This document shows, piece after piece, positions 42,622 through 54,225 of a DNA stretch of 64,000 nt. The notes below the pieces were generated by a model, which worked only from the letters and a program-made list of their open reading frames with translations, was not told where the DNA came from and made no database searches. The DNA lies in contig NW_019211454.1 of assembly GCF_002443255.2 (NCBI RefSeq), positions 61,422,823 through 61,486,822 of the forward strand. The letters run 5' to 3'. The stretch's first letter is position 1, and each line of letters opens with the position of its first letter. This DNA is from Varroa destructor (taxonomy: Eukaryota > Arthropoda > Arachnida > Mesostigmata > Varroidae). The position numbers and the translations under genes are program-made.

Positions 42622-45512
42622 GCTGGGCCGGCCTGCCCAGCAGCTGCTCCCGCCTGACTAAAAGGCGAGAGCAGACAAAAAGGAACAAGCCAGTTGAGAC
42701 CAGCAGTTGAATTCATCGCGGCCCGCTTCTGCAAGTTCGTTGCTCGGAGTCATTGTATTTCTTGAAAAAAGGGCCACAAAGGAAAACCAGTGAAATTCAC
42801 GAGTGAACAGAAGCTAGCGCCGCCTCCCTCAGACTATCACTTTCTCTACAAAGCCACGCACGCTCTATACTTGACCTATGCCTTATTTCACCTTAGATTG
42901 ATCCTTCGCGCGCCTAGTACTATACTCGAGGTTTCATGAACGAAGGGGTTTTTATGTAGTCTTTTTTTTTTTCTTTTATATAACTATATAGTTTCAAATG
43001 TGAAACAGAACCGTGAAAATTTGTTGTCCTCTCTCCTATACGGTGTTGCACCGATTTTGTAGTTTCGATAAATGTAATTGTTGTCCACGTTCATGTTTAA
43101 AATGCTCTGACGAATTATCCTAGGCTAGGTTAAATTATCAATATATGCAATTAATCTAGATAGAATCTATAGTTTGCCCGGCCTGTATAATTTTAATATA
43201 GGGGAACATGTGCCATTGCAACAAAATATATATTTTTTTAAATAAATGCCGAAGCAAGCAAAAAATTATTGAAGAAAAAAATGATTAAAAAAAAAATCGT
43301 AGTACGTCACACGATTCCTAGCTAGCGAGACTCGTGCAGGTGCATAGTGACCAAGCGATAGTATTATAAAGATATATGACAAATCTATCTGTTAGACATC
43401 AGGTGGCATGACTGGCATTTTTGTTCATGCTGAATTGACAATGTGGAACGATCCTAATGATTAATGTGTCCACTACAGTTTAGTCGGCAATTTTTGAAAG
43501 AAAATGCCAACCTTTGAAAGATAAACACTGTGTGTGTTATGTATTTTGTTTTGTTTAGCTATTTTTCATCAATGTCACTTTTCTACCAAATGGCGTGTTA
43601 CCATTACCCAGATGTTTCCTTCAATTCTGAGCAGCTTATACATTTAAGTGAAAACACCTCGTATTACGAGATTAGAGTCATATTTAAATCCTATATAATA
43701 GCATGTCATTGGTCGTATGGTAAATCTCTCAAAGCCTGCAAAAATCCAAACAATTTTTCCTATCGCTTTATGAAAACCATTAATTTTCTACATCTAATTA
43801 CCCGCATATTCTACGCCAGATTCTCTCATTAAGAATGAATAGAGCCAGATTACTCCAATATAAACCGCATTTCTTTAAGACGCTCCTAGAGACTAGATTT
43901 ACTCTTTTTTGTTCGTTATATGCGGATTATTGGTTTCAAAATACATTTAACAGTGCTGACTTTCCTCGCGGTTTTACTGTGAGATATTCTCTTAACAAGA
44001 TATTTGAAATTAAAAAATAAAGTTACGTTTTTACCACAAAAGGGGAAAATAGATATATTGTCACTCCGTTGAATTATCGGAACGTAGATTTTATAGGTTT
44101 ATTTGTAAACTTCTATCATCAGAATGTTTTTTTTTTGCTTGGTCCTTTCTTCATCCGATTTAAGAAGGTCCCCTTTTGTAGATAAGCGAGCTGCTTTTAG
44201 GTGCATTAATAGGTTTATGCGTTATTGTTTCACTTCTGCAGGTAAGTTTTTAAATTGTAAGAGATTAAAATGCCTTGAAAAAAATTTATTCACTTGATAT
44301 CATTAGAAAAAAAAGTAAATTAAATGTCGTAAAACTACACCTATTAAAAATAAACCGGGTAGTCATTTTGCCAGCTGCGAAAATATGATGTTTTGAGAAC
44401 TATAGCTGGTAGTAGCAATTGCTATAAGAATAGACTCTAGATATTGTGTACGCGAATGCAACGAGAAAAGATAGAAACGTGCGAGCAAAACAATGTGTTA
44501 CCTTGTCATGAAAGAAAACAGAATTATCCCGAATGATTTACGAAAGCTCTATACGTTTCTATCATATACAGTAATGAATCTATATTAGCTAAACATCGTT
44601 TTCGAGATAGTCCACTCTTCGTTTTCTATCTGGGTAATCTTTCTCCTTCCAATCTAATACTATTCGATATTTATTTTGTAAGACTTACGCACCTCTAAGC
44701 GGTTCAATGTGAGTACGTTAGGTTGCGAAGTCGTCGTACCACAATATACGCATCTATGCATAAAGTATGAGAATTCGATTAATATTGTAGTTCAAGGGAA
44801 AAATTATCCAAGCTTATTTTCTATTTATAGCATGGGATGGGCTTGTGAGCCGCGGATCTGTTGGGCCGGTACTAGCGACCGCAGTTGAAGCCAGTGCAGA
44901 CCTGTGGCAAAAAAGTCTCTATCCGACGCAGCATTTAGCGTTAAGTGCCACCAAGAGGTGTGAACTATACCAATTTCCCTTTGGAGTTTTCAGCTGCTAT
45001 CGCGAGAAGAGTCACTAATCAAAGTTGCAAAAATTGCAAGCGGCCCAGTATAGAAATATCGGCATATACATTGCAATTTAATGTTAACAATATTCATAAT
45101 TAGTACTATAATTAGAAACTATATATTAAATAGGTTTGTATTTTTAAATTAACCATTACGCCTTTATCCAATACGATTGGCTCGTACTTAAATGAGCTTT
45201 TGTCTAGGATCGGATCTTCAGTCCTTCCAAGCTACATAACAGCTAAGCTAATTGATTCTGCACAAACAGAGTATTTTTACCTGACTATTTTTACATCTAC
45301 TTGATTTTTTGTGTATCAATATCAGGCAGAGTGGGAACATATTTTTACACAATGAGTCAAGAATATTGTGAGGCAAATACGTTTCAAAATATACATTTTC
45401 ATTGCAATGTTCCTTTTGTGAAGGTCAACTTTGCAATTCTTATAATGATCGTGCTGTGACCGATTAATGAATTTTTAGAAAAGAAAGTTTGAAGATTATT
45501 TTGAACAATAAA
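42622..45512. other. Mostly A+T-rich stretch
   Basis: It holds poly(T) near 42962-42972 and poly(A) near 43260-43300. Two consecutive plus-strand frames (43530-43832 and 43835-44020) are Phe/Tyr/Ile-rich as A+T-rich random frames are, without motifs. No gene is supported. Confidence 0.45.
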
Positions 45513-45552
45513 ACGTGCTGGCAGCACGTAGCTGACAGAAGCGACTGTCGCT
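45513..45552. repeat. Cluster of perfect palindromes
   Basis: ACGTGCTG-G-CAGCACGT (45513-45529) is followed by AGCGAC-T-GTCGCT (45540-45552), and GCGAC recurs once more just after. Each has a single-base centre. This may be a protein-binding array, a transposon end or replication-associated sequence. It precedes a G+C-rich open frame on the minus strand by 240 bases. Confidence 0.6.
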
Positions 45553-45793
45553 TTCTTTAGCGACACGCAGGGGTAAACATTTTCACGTTAGCTAGTCAGC
45601 TTTCCCATTACTAAAGGTCGACTTGTAACACTGCATATGCCTAACACGGCTGGTTCTATAGCTATTTTGGCCGCATTTCGACGAAAAAAATGGCTCAAAT
45701 GAGACTCAAGCAGGAACCTATATAAGCGTTCAATTCAACTAACTGGCAAACGGAGTCGGCGCAATCTGTGTGATCTTACATGAAGCGACTGGC

Positions 45794-46213
45794 TTATTGT
45801 TCGTGTAGCCATATAATAGGATTGGTCATAGACGGGGCGCGGAGGATGCAGGAGACGGCGTAACACTCTCGCGAATCCTGGATCCGCAGCGCCAGGACTA
45901 AATGAAGCAGGCCTTCGAAGTACAGCCTGCTAGCCAAGCAGACAGCCTGTGAGGCAGGTGCGAATGACACTGTCACCCAGATCCGTCTATCCTTCCTTTG
46001 GTTCGTGGCGGTCCAAAGTCCTGTCCCGATCCTACTAAGTATAGTCGACCGAGGACTAAGGCTAGAAGCCGGTAGTAGAAAGGGGCCGCCGGACAAGGCC
46101 TCTCTGTAATTTGCTGGAAGCCGCCTCGTCTTCAAGTTCTCTTGCTTCCCCGGCTTCCCGAAGGCTTCAGTGCCCAGGACCCAGCAAACAGCCATAAATC
46201 GTCTCGCAGACAT
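45794..46213 (-). CDS. Unrecognised 139-codon open frame in G+C-rich patch
   Basis: The minus frame starts at an ATG near 46213 and ends at 45794. The product is Ser/Leu/Arg-rich without a clear signal peptide, membrane segment or repeat. The DNA also holds small inverted repeats (AGCAGGC and GCCTGCT around 45905-45930). No family recognised; length is plausible by chance at this composition. Confidence 0.2.
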   Translation of the reverse strand: MSARRFMAVCWVLGTEAFGKPGKQENLKTRRLPANYREALSGGPFLLPASSLSPRSTILSRIGTGLWTATNQRKDRRIWVTVSFAPASQAVCLASRLYFEGLLHLVLALRIQDSRECYAVSCILRAPSMTNPIIWLHEQ

Positions 46214-48276
46214 TGCCGTCCATGACTGCTCCGTCTTCTTTTCTTTCCCTATCTCAATGTTTCATTCTCACAATAACAGGGAACTCGCTGGCGGGCCATG
46301 AACAGCTCAACCCCGCGGTGTTCTAGCCAGTCGCGGTTCACCCATAATTTTCTTCAAATACCTTCGTATTGCACAGCGCTTTAGCTTCTGTTTTATTAAA
46401 GATATGGCATGTTACGCTGAAGGGCAAAAGTACTTGAGGCAAGGATCACGAGTCAAAACGCACGCGTATAATTAACTTAGATGATTCAATTACATGCAAT
46501 CCAATCCTAACGCAGCAACGAACATACGTTTCTTTGCGAGGTATACCGATTATATCGCTTACAAGGTAAAGCTTAGCTATGATAGGAGTTAGTCTTGGGA
46601 AGGCTTGCAAAAACCAGTTTATCAGTAGTTTACTCTGTCTCCATTTAACGTATTGCAGAAAAACTATGAAGACATAACGAACAGTCTCATAAAAATTATC
46701 ACAAACGATACCTAATTAAGCATTTTCGCATTGAAAACATAAGTCAAAATACCAAATTACATCGCCAGGAATTGTTGTTGAGGGTTATGAAACTCGTATT
46801 AACACCAGTCGGCTCTCTAATTGAAATTTTCTGCTGGTTGCTCATAATTGCCGAATATGACAATCAGGTAAGACACGTAATACGTTAATACGTAGGCTGT
46901 AGTTCACATTTTTTGTTTTTACTTTAATTTTTGTACAGCGTTTTTACGTGTTCGCAACCTGCCTCGTACGCTATCTCTGATTATTTCATTAGAGACCTGA
47001 CTGACTCGGATTCTGCTATATTCTTGCAACATCCAATGAATCCTGTATGTGTGTCTCCTTTTGTGTTCCTTTAGCTTTTTACCTGTAGAAACAAGTTTTA
47101 TACGAAGAGGAACTTCGATGCAGGGAACGTAGGTAACGAAAGAAGGGAGAAAAACGAATGTTACTTAACTAATTGTTTCAAATTACAGGTCAACTTTCCA
47201 ATGTTTATGTCAAGTTTTACCGGCATTGTTGCCTGGACGGTTGGGCAGCGTTAAGGACGCAGTTAGTAATCTATATTCCAGTAATATCCCATATATATTT
47301 TACGCGATTAGGGTCAAATACGCCTCTGCCTACCCGTTACGATTTAGAAATGTTTACTACGCTGGTCGATCATTAACGCTTCGTAATATCGTCACGAGCA
47401 TTTTAACGAATTCCGAATTTCAACGGTCGATCTACGTATTAAATTTGTACTTTTTTTTTATGTACTCCTTAACATTGAAACGAACTGTATATAGTATAGT
47501 AAAAGCTATAATATATAATAGTGTTGTTAAATACCATCAGTCTATTTTATTTCTTCATCAATTACAACTGATTGATGATAATGAATGATGTGACTATCGA
47601 GCACTCGCAGATTCGTTAGAGCAGAAAACATGACAGATGTAGACTATTATATATTTTTGGAGTCTAGAAAAGATGTCTTTTCTGTAATCGGGTTACATCC
47701 CCCACGAGCGATGCTTGTTTGGTACTGTTTACAAAATCCTCTGATCCCAGCAGGCATTTATTCAGGGTATTCGGCATAAAAACGGTCAGCTACGTTTACA
47801 TGCCCAATAGGCACCCGTCATATAACAACCGAATGTAAGGTCTCTTAGTGAACGTGCATCTATATGCAATGTATCTTTTGGTATAACCTGAATCGCACGA
47901 ACTCGCCATAGACTTATGAACAGCCAGTCTACCCATAATCGGGAATCAGGATTGAACGCGTTCAACATTTCCATAATTTGGCATTAATTGCAACTAGTAA
48001 TCTAAGCGTGGTTCACAAGCGTCAATCCCTAGCTAGAAAAAAATTTCAAAATATAGGACAACTGACCAGTTTCAACAAAGCTGTTGTCATAATCGTTAAT
48101 GAATAGCAGTCGGGAAAGCTGTAGGTGTTGCAGAGCACAACTTTATCCAATGTTAAATGTTGACTGTGACAACATTTGCGGCCAACGAACCAGCGCGGCC
48201 GTTAACAAACCAACGAACGAACGAAATCTGACGAGGCCCCCCCATGAGAGCAGACACTCGCTCAGTTCTATGATGA
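46214..48276. other. Intergenic or intronic stretch
   Basis: A 120-codon plus frame (47226-47588) is Tyr/Ile/Leu/Phe-rich, typical of A+T-rich chance frames. A 62-codon minus frame (47786-47974) has mixed composition but no motif I can name. No gene is supported. Confidence 0.45.
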
Positions 48277-48507
48277 TGTTTATGGTTAGACGACAGTACC
48301 GCGATATATCATCACGATAATGCATCCCATCCAGACCGATTTTTTCTGCTGCTCTTTTTCCTCTTCATAGAGACCCTAGTTGCTGCACGGAAAACACCTC
48401 TTCCACCATCAGCTATCGGTGCCATTGATGTTCCTTCTGCTGCTACAGAAGGCGTTCTTTTTTTGTCTTTCGTTGACAACTTTGTTGACTCTTCTTTCTT
48501 AAGTTAG
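48277..48507 (+). CDS. Open frame with hydrophobic segment over a strong acceptor tract
   Basis: The frame is open for 76 codons to TAG at 48505-48507, with no ATG. A Phe/Leu-rich run (RFFLLLFFLFIETLVAA) lies on the pyrimidine tract that ends in TTCATAG at 48370, itself an excellent acceptor. Read as an exon starting at 48371 in the same frame, it gives about 44 codons: Ala/Pro/Ser/Val-rich, then Phe/Ser/Asp-rich. I favour the acceptor reading; the membrane-like run is then an artefact. It lies about 400 bases upstream of the promoter-like site at 48902, so it is not that transcript's exon. Confidence 0.22.
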   Translation, partial: CLWLDDSTAIYHHDNASHPDRFFLLLFFLFIETLVAARKTPLPPSAIGAIDVPSAATEGVLFLSFVDNFVDSSFLS

Positions 48508-48901
48508 CCTGCGTTCGGTACACGTCTCTCTTCACTGACTAGCCGTGAACCTCTTCAGTCTTTCCACACCCTGTATGGCCTTCAAAGGACGGTAGCAGCT
48601 GCGACATCGGCAGAGACGGTACCAGCAACAGTAGCAGCAACTACTCATGTTGTCGCATAGACACGACGGCGAATTATATTATGGACTAGAACAAGCGGAG
48701 TGTGACAACGATTAGGTCGCACCGTTTAGAGGACGGACGCAATGCAGGTCCATTTTGTTTGGATATACGTTCAACGCTCATCCTCCTCAAAAGGTTAAAT
48801 AAACGAGACAGCGAGAGAGAAAGAGCGTTAAAGGTGTGTGCGAGTACACGGACTTCGGCAGAAGATTGTCTTTAACCAGCCAGAATTAGATCCCCAGAGC
48901 G
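48508..48901. other. Stretch upstream of the promoter candidate
   Basis: It contains GAGA-like words (GAGACAGCGAGAGAGAAAGAG, about 48806-48826), the kind bound by GAGA factor in insect promoters, roughly 100 bases upstream of the TATA box. No coding frame is recognised. Confidence 0.4.
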
Positions 48902-48978
48902 TATAAATTGCCCATCGCTCCTCACCTGTCGTCAGTTTATAGAGCCGGCGCTTTGGAAATTTCCGTAAAAAGGTAAGC
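48902..48978 (+). promoter_or_regulatory. Core promoter (TATA + initiator) with short leader exon and donor
   Basis: TATAAA at 48902-48907 stands 32 bases upstream of the A in TCAGTT (48932-48937), the arthropod initiator consensus; this is the canonical spacing. The presumed start at 48934 is followed by AAAAAG then GTAAGC (donor at 48973), giving a leader exon of 39 bases. GAGA-like words lie upstream. No downstream promoter element is evident at +28. The coding exons would lie downstream on the plus strand, possibly beyond this window. This is the best promoter candidate seen. Confidence 0.42.
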
Positions 48979-51900
48979 TGGTGTGGAAAAAGTTTACGAT
49001 GAAACTACAAACGCGGTTTGATCATCGTTGCAGAACCGAGGACTTCGGCCGCACTCGCTGTTGGAATACAAAAGCCTTTATATCTTTCCGTTTTTTCTTG
49101 CTACAATAATTGACAGTACTTGGCTTTATGTAGTTTGCCGTAATGCGCACGTGTATTCCTTTGCACTTGTATCGTTCGTCGCTGCAATATCACAGGACGT
49201 CGCTTTGAGAACTATCATTTTTAGGTGTTTGCTATGCTGTTTTTTATTTGTAATCGACTTACGATAGTAACGCCATGTTAGCTAAATAGTCTGCTAATTA
49301 TTCCGCTATGACATGTTCCAGGTTAAGGCGGTAACTCTGGAAAGCGTCATTAAAGCTGTCTGTTTCTCGAAAAATGATGGATGTTTTCACGGAATGGAAT
49401 GGAGGGCACAAAACCGTAAAATTATGTTTGTTCTTGTTAAAATAATAGGGTGGCTGAGATGCGTATGATAATTTATGTACTCAAGCATAATATTTTAAAC
49501 TGTTTTCTAAAGATACCGTCTGTGTCTGGAAGCAGTCTGTAAATTGATGTTCTTTTCCAAGATGGGGCTTGTGATAATTAGGATTACATTGGGAATAGTT
49601 GCCATATTGCAAAACTATTTAATTTAGTTTAATGATCTGTTCCGTATGCTACATACGCTTCGATAATCCCGTTAGCTGTTCGTTTTTAAGCGCACGGCAA
49701 TGATCGATCTCGTTCCAGTCGATTAAAACGCATTATATTTAGAAGCTTCGTTTACTCGTTCCTAGCTTGCAACACACATGCGTACTGCATCAGTTCGAGT
49801 ATGGCGGGACGATTTTATCTACTGATATTGTTGTAAAACTCACGTAAATGTTACGCCTAACTTGTTTGACCCCTTTGAACTTTTCTAGATCTCTAAATTG
49901 AAAATTCGATCAAGGGCAAGCAGGATAATGTGTGCTTAACTGAATCTATCTAGACCCAGACGTATGCAAGTTTGAGGCAATCAGTTAAATATTGGCTCAG
50001 ATGAGCAGGTGAGAGCAACCAGCGCTACGCCCCCCCTCAAAAAGTCCCGAAGAGGCATTTCAGACAATGGAAGAATTGTATGGACAGCTGTTTGAAACAG
50101 CTGCTCTCAAACAGAATCCTATTTTTGCGGATATAACTTTGATAGCTGAAACCACTATTGGTACGGTATTTAAGAGAGAGCTAGTTCGGTCATCGTCATA
50201 AAGTTTTCAGACCGAGGTCCTGGTTCGTCTCTCACATGTAGTACGCGCTTTAACTCTAACAGATCATTGCAATGAGTATATGAAATTTCGTCTCATATTT
50301 TACTGCCGGAACAATCTAGTGTCATAAAATTACGCGAAATTTAGATTTGTATCATAGGGAAAAGTGTTACACATGTTTTCACAATTTTTCCCGACAAATG
50401 TTTGTGGCCAATTGCTATAGTGAGCCAACCGGAAATCGGTCGTATATAACCGCCGAAAGGTTCCACTAGCGCCGCTTTGGCTACGGTACAAACTGGGCCG
50501 TCTATTTACTTGATCGACATCGGCTATACACATTTAGATTTGACACTGTTGGAAATTGACCATTATATCTTTTTGGATTCCTTCCGAAAAGAATTTTTAG
50601 ACTATCATTCAGGCGCAGGTCCTAGGTTAGATCATCAAGCAAACGGTTTGACGTGTGAAACGTTTCACGCCTTCCTGCACGAAGTCTGCCTCATCCACCT
50701 GTTCCGTGTCTGGGATTGTTGTTAGCATTTTTATGTTAACACATTGGAGAAAAATGTGAACGCAATCATCCTCTAAGGCGCTTTAGGAGAACAAAGCTAT
50801 CAACGCACCTACCAGTTTGTATAACGACGTTTGAGAGCTGAGAAGGCAATAGCTTTTTTTTTATCCTAACTGAATTATGTCCAATTCCCTATGCTCACAA
50901 CACGGACCAAACGAGAAACGTATCGGTAGGTTTCTAAAATACATACATTAATGGTGTTAAAAGTAAGGAACTATTATCGCATGTGATAGACGGAAGTTTC
51001 GCCAAAAGCCAAGCTCTAACTTTTTTGGTACATGGTTATTTCGATATAGAGTTACACACTTGAGCTCTCGGATTCAGACCTGCATTTGCGTATATATGGT
51101 TTAGAGTGTTTCCTCAATTTACATGTCCGCAATCCCGTATCGTAACGTCTGATGTCGTAAGAACACTCGCCGCGTACACGTATCGGATCCCAATAACAAT
51201 CTATGCAAATTGAAGCTGACTATTTCAGTTAGCGAGGGCATTCAACACAAGCCCCTTCCAGACTTGCTTTTCCACCACCTCACTAACAAAATATATACAG
51301 TAACTAGGACACATTACCGTACAGGGTAAAATCTATAATATTAATATTAGTACAATAGAAAAACCTGTAATATAAATGTCTATTTAAGATTGCTATAGAG
51401 TGAAAAATTTCGTTGTCTTAAAATCTAAAACTCGTGTTCGAGAATGTTGCTTTCATTGCTCCATGCTTGCAATTCAGCTAGCTAACGAGTATTGCTTAAA
51501 CTAGCGGCATTCTAACTAGCGTTTCATATTAAATTTACCATCTTTCGTTTATGCATCTGGTTTGTGCATTGCGCCTAAACCCAAGAGACACAGCTGTTAC
51601 AGGCTCAGGAAACAGCGTCGGAATGTTTTCAAATAACTTTTGAAAATTTGTGAAGTTATAGGTTGTAACGACACAGAGAAATGAATGATTAGCACCTGTC
51701 AAAAAGACCCAAATCTAATAACACGAAAGGACTGAAAATACCTATTGGAAAACTGTGCTTCCGTACAGTCTCTATTATGCCCGTTCCATGTGAGGTCATC
51801 GTCTGCGAAGTTCTTACGCCATGTCAATTAAAAAAAGTTTTCATAGAAGTATACTTTTTGTTTAATTTAGAGACGGAGCATAAAATTATATTAAATAGCA

Positions 51901-53655
51901 TAAGGCTGACTTGTTCTACGAACCGAATCATTTAATAACTATATTATGCACTCAAATACGCATCAATAGTAATAGACAATTGTCGTTACAATGGCCTCTG
52001 AGTGCCTTATTTAGGAACCGATGGCAAACAACAACAGCTCACTATGCGTACTTCGCCATTTCCTGTCGGCTATCAAAGCTCCCCCACAAACCGTTCTAGT
52101 AATGCAAAGCTATGTTCGTATCCGACATGACGGGGAACTCGACTCGAGATGGAATAAGATTAGAGTTGATGTGTACTTCATCTTTGAACATTTCTAAAAA
52201 TGCCACCGGCAAGGTTACTGGCAAAAACGCAACTTTCGGCCCACCCTCTTTGAAATCCTGGTGCGTGAAGTCTAGTGGGTACACACGCGCTGCTGCAACC
52301 AGCACTCTCAAGTTATATATACTCATCTCCGTGATGTACACTCAGTATCTGTCGTTCTGCTCTTTTCTGCTGAGCGAGGAAAATAGGCTCGAACTCATAT
52401 TTGCATACAGATTAGGCCCGCGAGCGCAACCATAGGACCATTCGTAACAGCGTATTCAGGCCTTCGCCGACTTAGGCATGCGACTCGATAAAAGTCAGTA
52501 TGTGCATTGAATGCACAGCCTACGCGAAATGCGTGAACTTGTACACAGGCATCCCTGCGAGAGGCAAACCCTGCGAGGAGCACGACGCACATCTAGGCCT
52601 CGCTTGATGGCGTAACCTTCAACTTCAACTTCTGTCAAAGAGCAGATGGCATTATGACCCTATGAGTCTGATTGCGAGAACAAGTGTTCATCCTGAAAAA
52701 GAAAATAAATAAAAATCAAAGTGCTTTCACGACACTTATACGTACCGAAAAAAACCAACGTTGACAATTTAACGAAACACTATTGCTTTTGGCAAATAGA
52801 GCTCTAAGTAGGGTGTATTTTGTATATATATATATATATATTAGAACTGTAACACCTTTCATATCGAATACAGCCTGAAGTTTTCCTCTGAATGCCGAAT
52901 GCCCTACGATCGATTAGTTTTTACCGTCAGATTTATAGCCTAAACGCAGACCTCAGCATGCGTAAATCAATCTCCTGCAAAGACGATAACGTACGCATGA
53001 CATGATGTCCATTGAATTCTACCGAGGACAACGATGTATATCGTAATATTTAGCGGAGCTAGCTTATTACAATTTACATTTGTGAAGCGAGCAAATTAGA
53101 GCTCACGTTCACCGCAACCGTTTAGATAGCAGACTGGGTTCGGGAAGCCATTACGTGTGAGTGGGTGGAGGGAACTGGGGATCGCCACCACTAATCATGT
53201 CTCGTATGTGACTCTCGTGCTAATTTCAGCTAGCGCATTCGAGCGTCCTGCTAGATGTATCGGCCGGCGAAACAGTTTTGCATCACAATGACTTCATTCA
53301 TACAATTGTATCGTATTGAGACTACGGCGTACACTGGTCTCTGGTAAACGAACGAAATACATGGCAATTCATGAGTCCATTGTTTAATCAATGGCAGGCA
53401 ACGTACGTAACGAAGTACGATCGATTTCCCTTCCATTCGATGACAGAAGCATTAAATTAAAAATTATATAATCCAAAAGAGAATCTAGTGTATAATATAT
53501 GTAACATATATATATATAGTATATATATGTGTACAGTAAACATAACTATATCCCACACAAGTGAATTCATAGAGGAAGTTTATACTTATATATATACTGA
53601 TGTATGTGTTGTACGTTGCCGGCATAAAACAACCCAAATAGGATACATATATTTA
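48979..53655. other. Long stretch, possibly intronic
   Basis: It includes a 19-base palindrome at 50085-50103, an (AT)n run at 52823-52841, TA-rich words at 53506-53528, and a G+C-moderate patch at 52100-52600 with overlapping frames (largest 107 codons, plus) without motifs. If the promoter at 48902 is real this would be its first intron. No exon was identified. Confidence 0.4.
50085..50103. repeat. Perfect 9-bp inverted repeat around one base
   Basis: CAGCTGTTT-G-AAACAGCTG contains two CAGCTG E-box cores in mirror arrangement. A paired basic-helix-loop-helix site is conceivable, but it may be chance. Confidence 0.7.
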
Positions 53656-54225
53656 TCAAAATGTACATCCAGCTAGTATTATGATTGTTATACACGGGAA
53701 TCTAAAAAAATCGGAACTACTCCTTAAAAGCCTAACAGTTTTGATACTAATTCTGTCTGACCAAGGTCCAATCAATGAAATAAGTGTTCTGGCGAAGTAA
53801 TAGTGTCGGTCGAAAATGTTCAGGGGTCCAGAACCCGTTGTCATATGTGCTATTCTGGGATTAACACATGTGTATTTTGCTACATTCATCGCTAACAGAC
53901 ATTGAGATACAAGCAAAATGTTTCTAAAATTTAATGCGGCGGCGCCCAGATCTTGCTGAATGCAATGCAAAATGCCTATCTCTAAGCCGTGCTGGACTTG
54001 TTGCTTAGTTCGCAAAAGAAGAAAAAACTCAACGGTTCCCTTCACCTTCGAAAGAGAGAGAGAGAGAGAGAGAGAGACAATGGAACGTCCATACATGTGA
54101 AAAAAAAAACAATAGTTCCCTTTACTTCGAAAAGAGATAACGCATCGAACTTTTGTAAAGCGATCTCTTAGGGCCCAGTCAAGGGATGACTGCCCAGGTT
54201 CATGATGGGGGATTGGGCTTCGCAT
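53656..54225 (-). CDS. Longest open frame in the window (189 codons), unrecognised
   Basis: The minus frame starts at an ATG at 54225 and ends at 53656. It spans the GA/TC microsatellite, read as alternating Ser-Leu, which removes stops and partly explains the length. After the repeat the product is well mixed with several hydrophobic stretches (IILAG near the end) and scattered cysteines, but I recognise no domain, signal peptide or catalytic motif. A frame this long is less easily chance than the others here, so it deserves a search; an old transposon ORF is one option. Confidence 0.25.
   Translation of the reverse strand: MRSPIPHHEPGQSSLDWALRDRFTKVRCVISFRSKGNYCFFFHMYGRSIVSLSLSLSLSKVKGTVEFFLLLRTKQQVQHGLEIGILHCIQQDLGAAALNFRNILLVSQCLLAMNVAKYTCVNPRIAHMTTGSGPLNIFDRHYYFARTLISLIGPWSDRISIKTVRLLRSSSDFFRFPCITIIILAGCTF
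54053..54077. repeat. (AG)n microsatellite, about 12 units
   Basis: A perfect AG run. It is flanked by two diverged copies of the same roughly 28-base sequence (CGGTTCCCTTCACCTTCGAAA near 54033 and AGTTCCCTTTACTTCGAAA near 54114), so the repeat sits inside a local duplication. Confidence 0.95.

Noticed and set aside
43530..44020. Two consecutive plus-strand open frames (100 and 61 codons), one containing LYADYW like a reverse-transcriptase YADD box
   Set aside because: The second Asp of YADD is missing, no other RT motif surrounds it, and composition is typical of random A+T-rich frames.
47226..47588. 120-codon open frame with several hydrophobic stretches suggesting a membrane protein
   Set aside because: The DNA is A+T-rich, which yields Tyr/Ile/Phe/Leu strings by chance; no splice sites or motifs support it.
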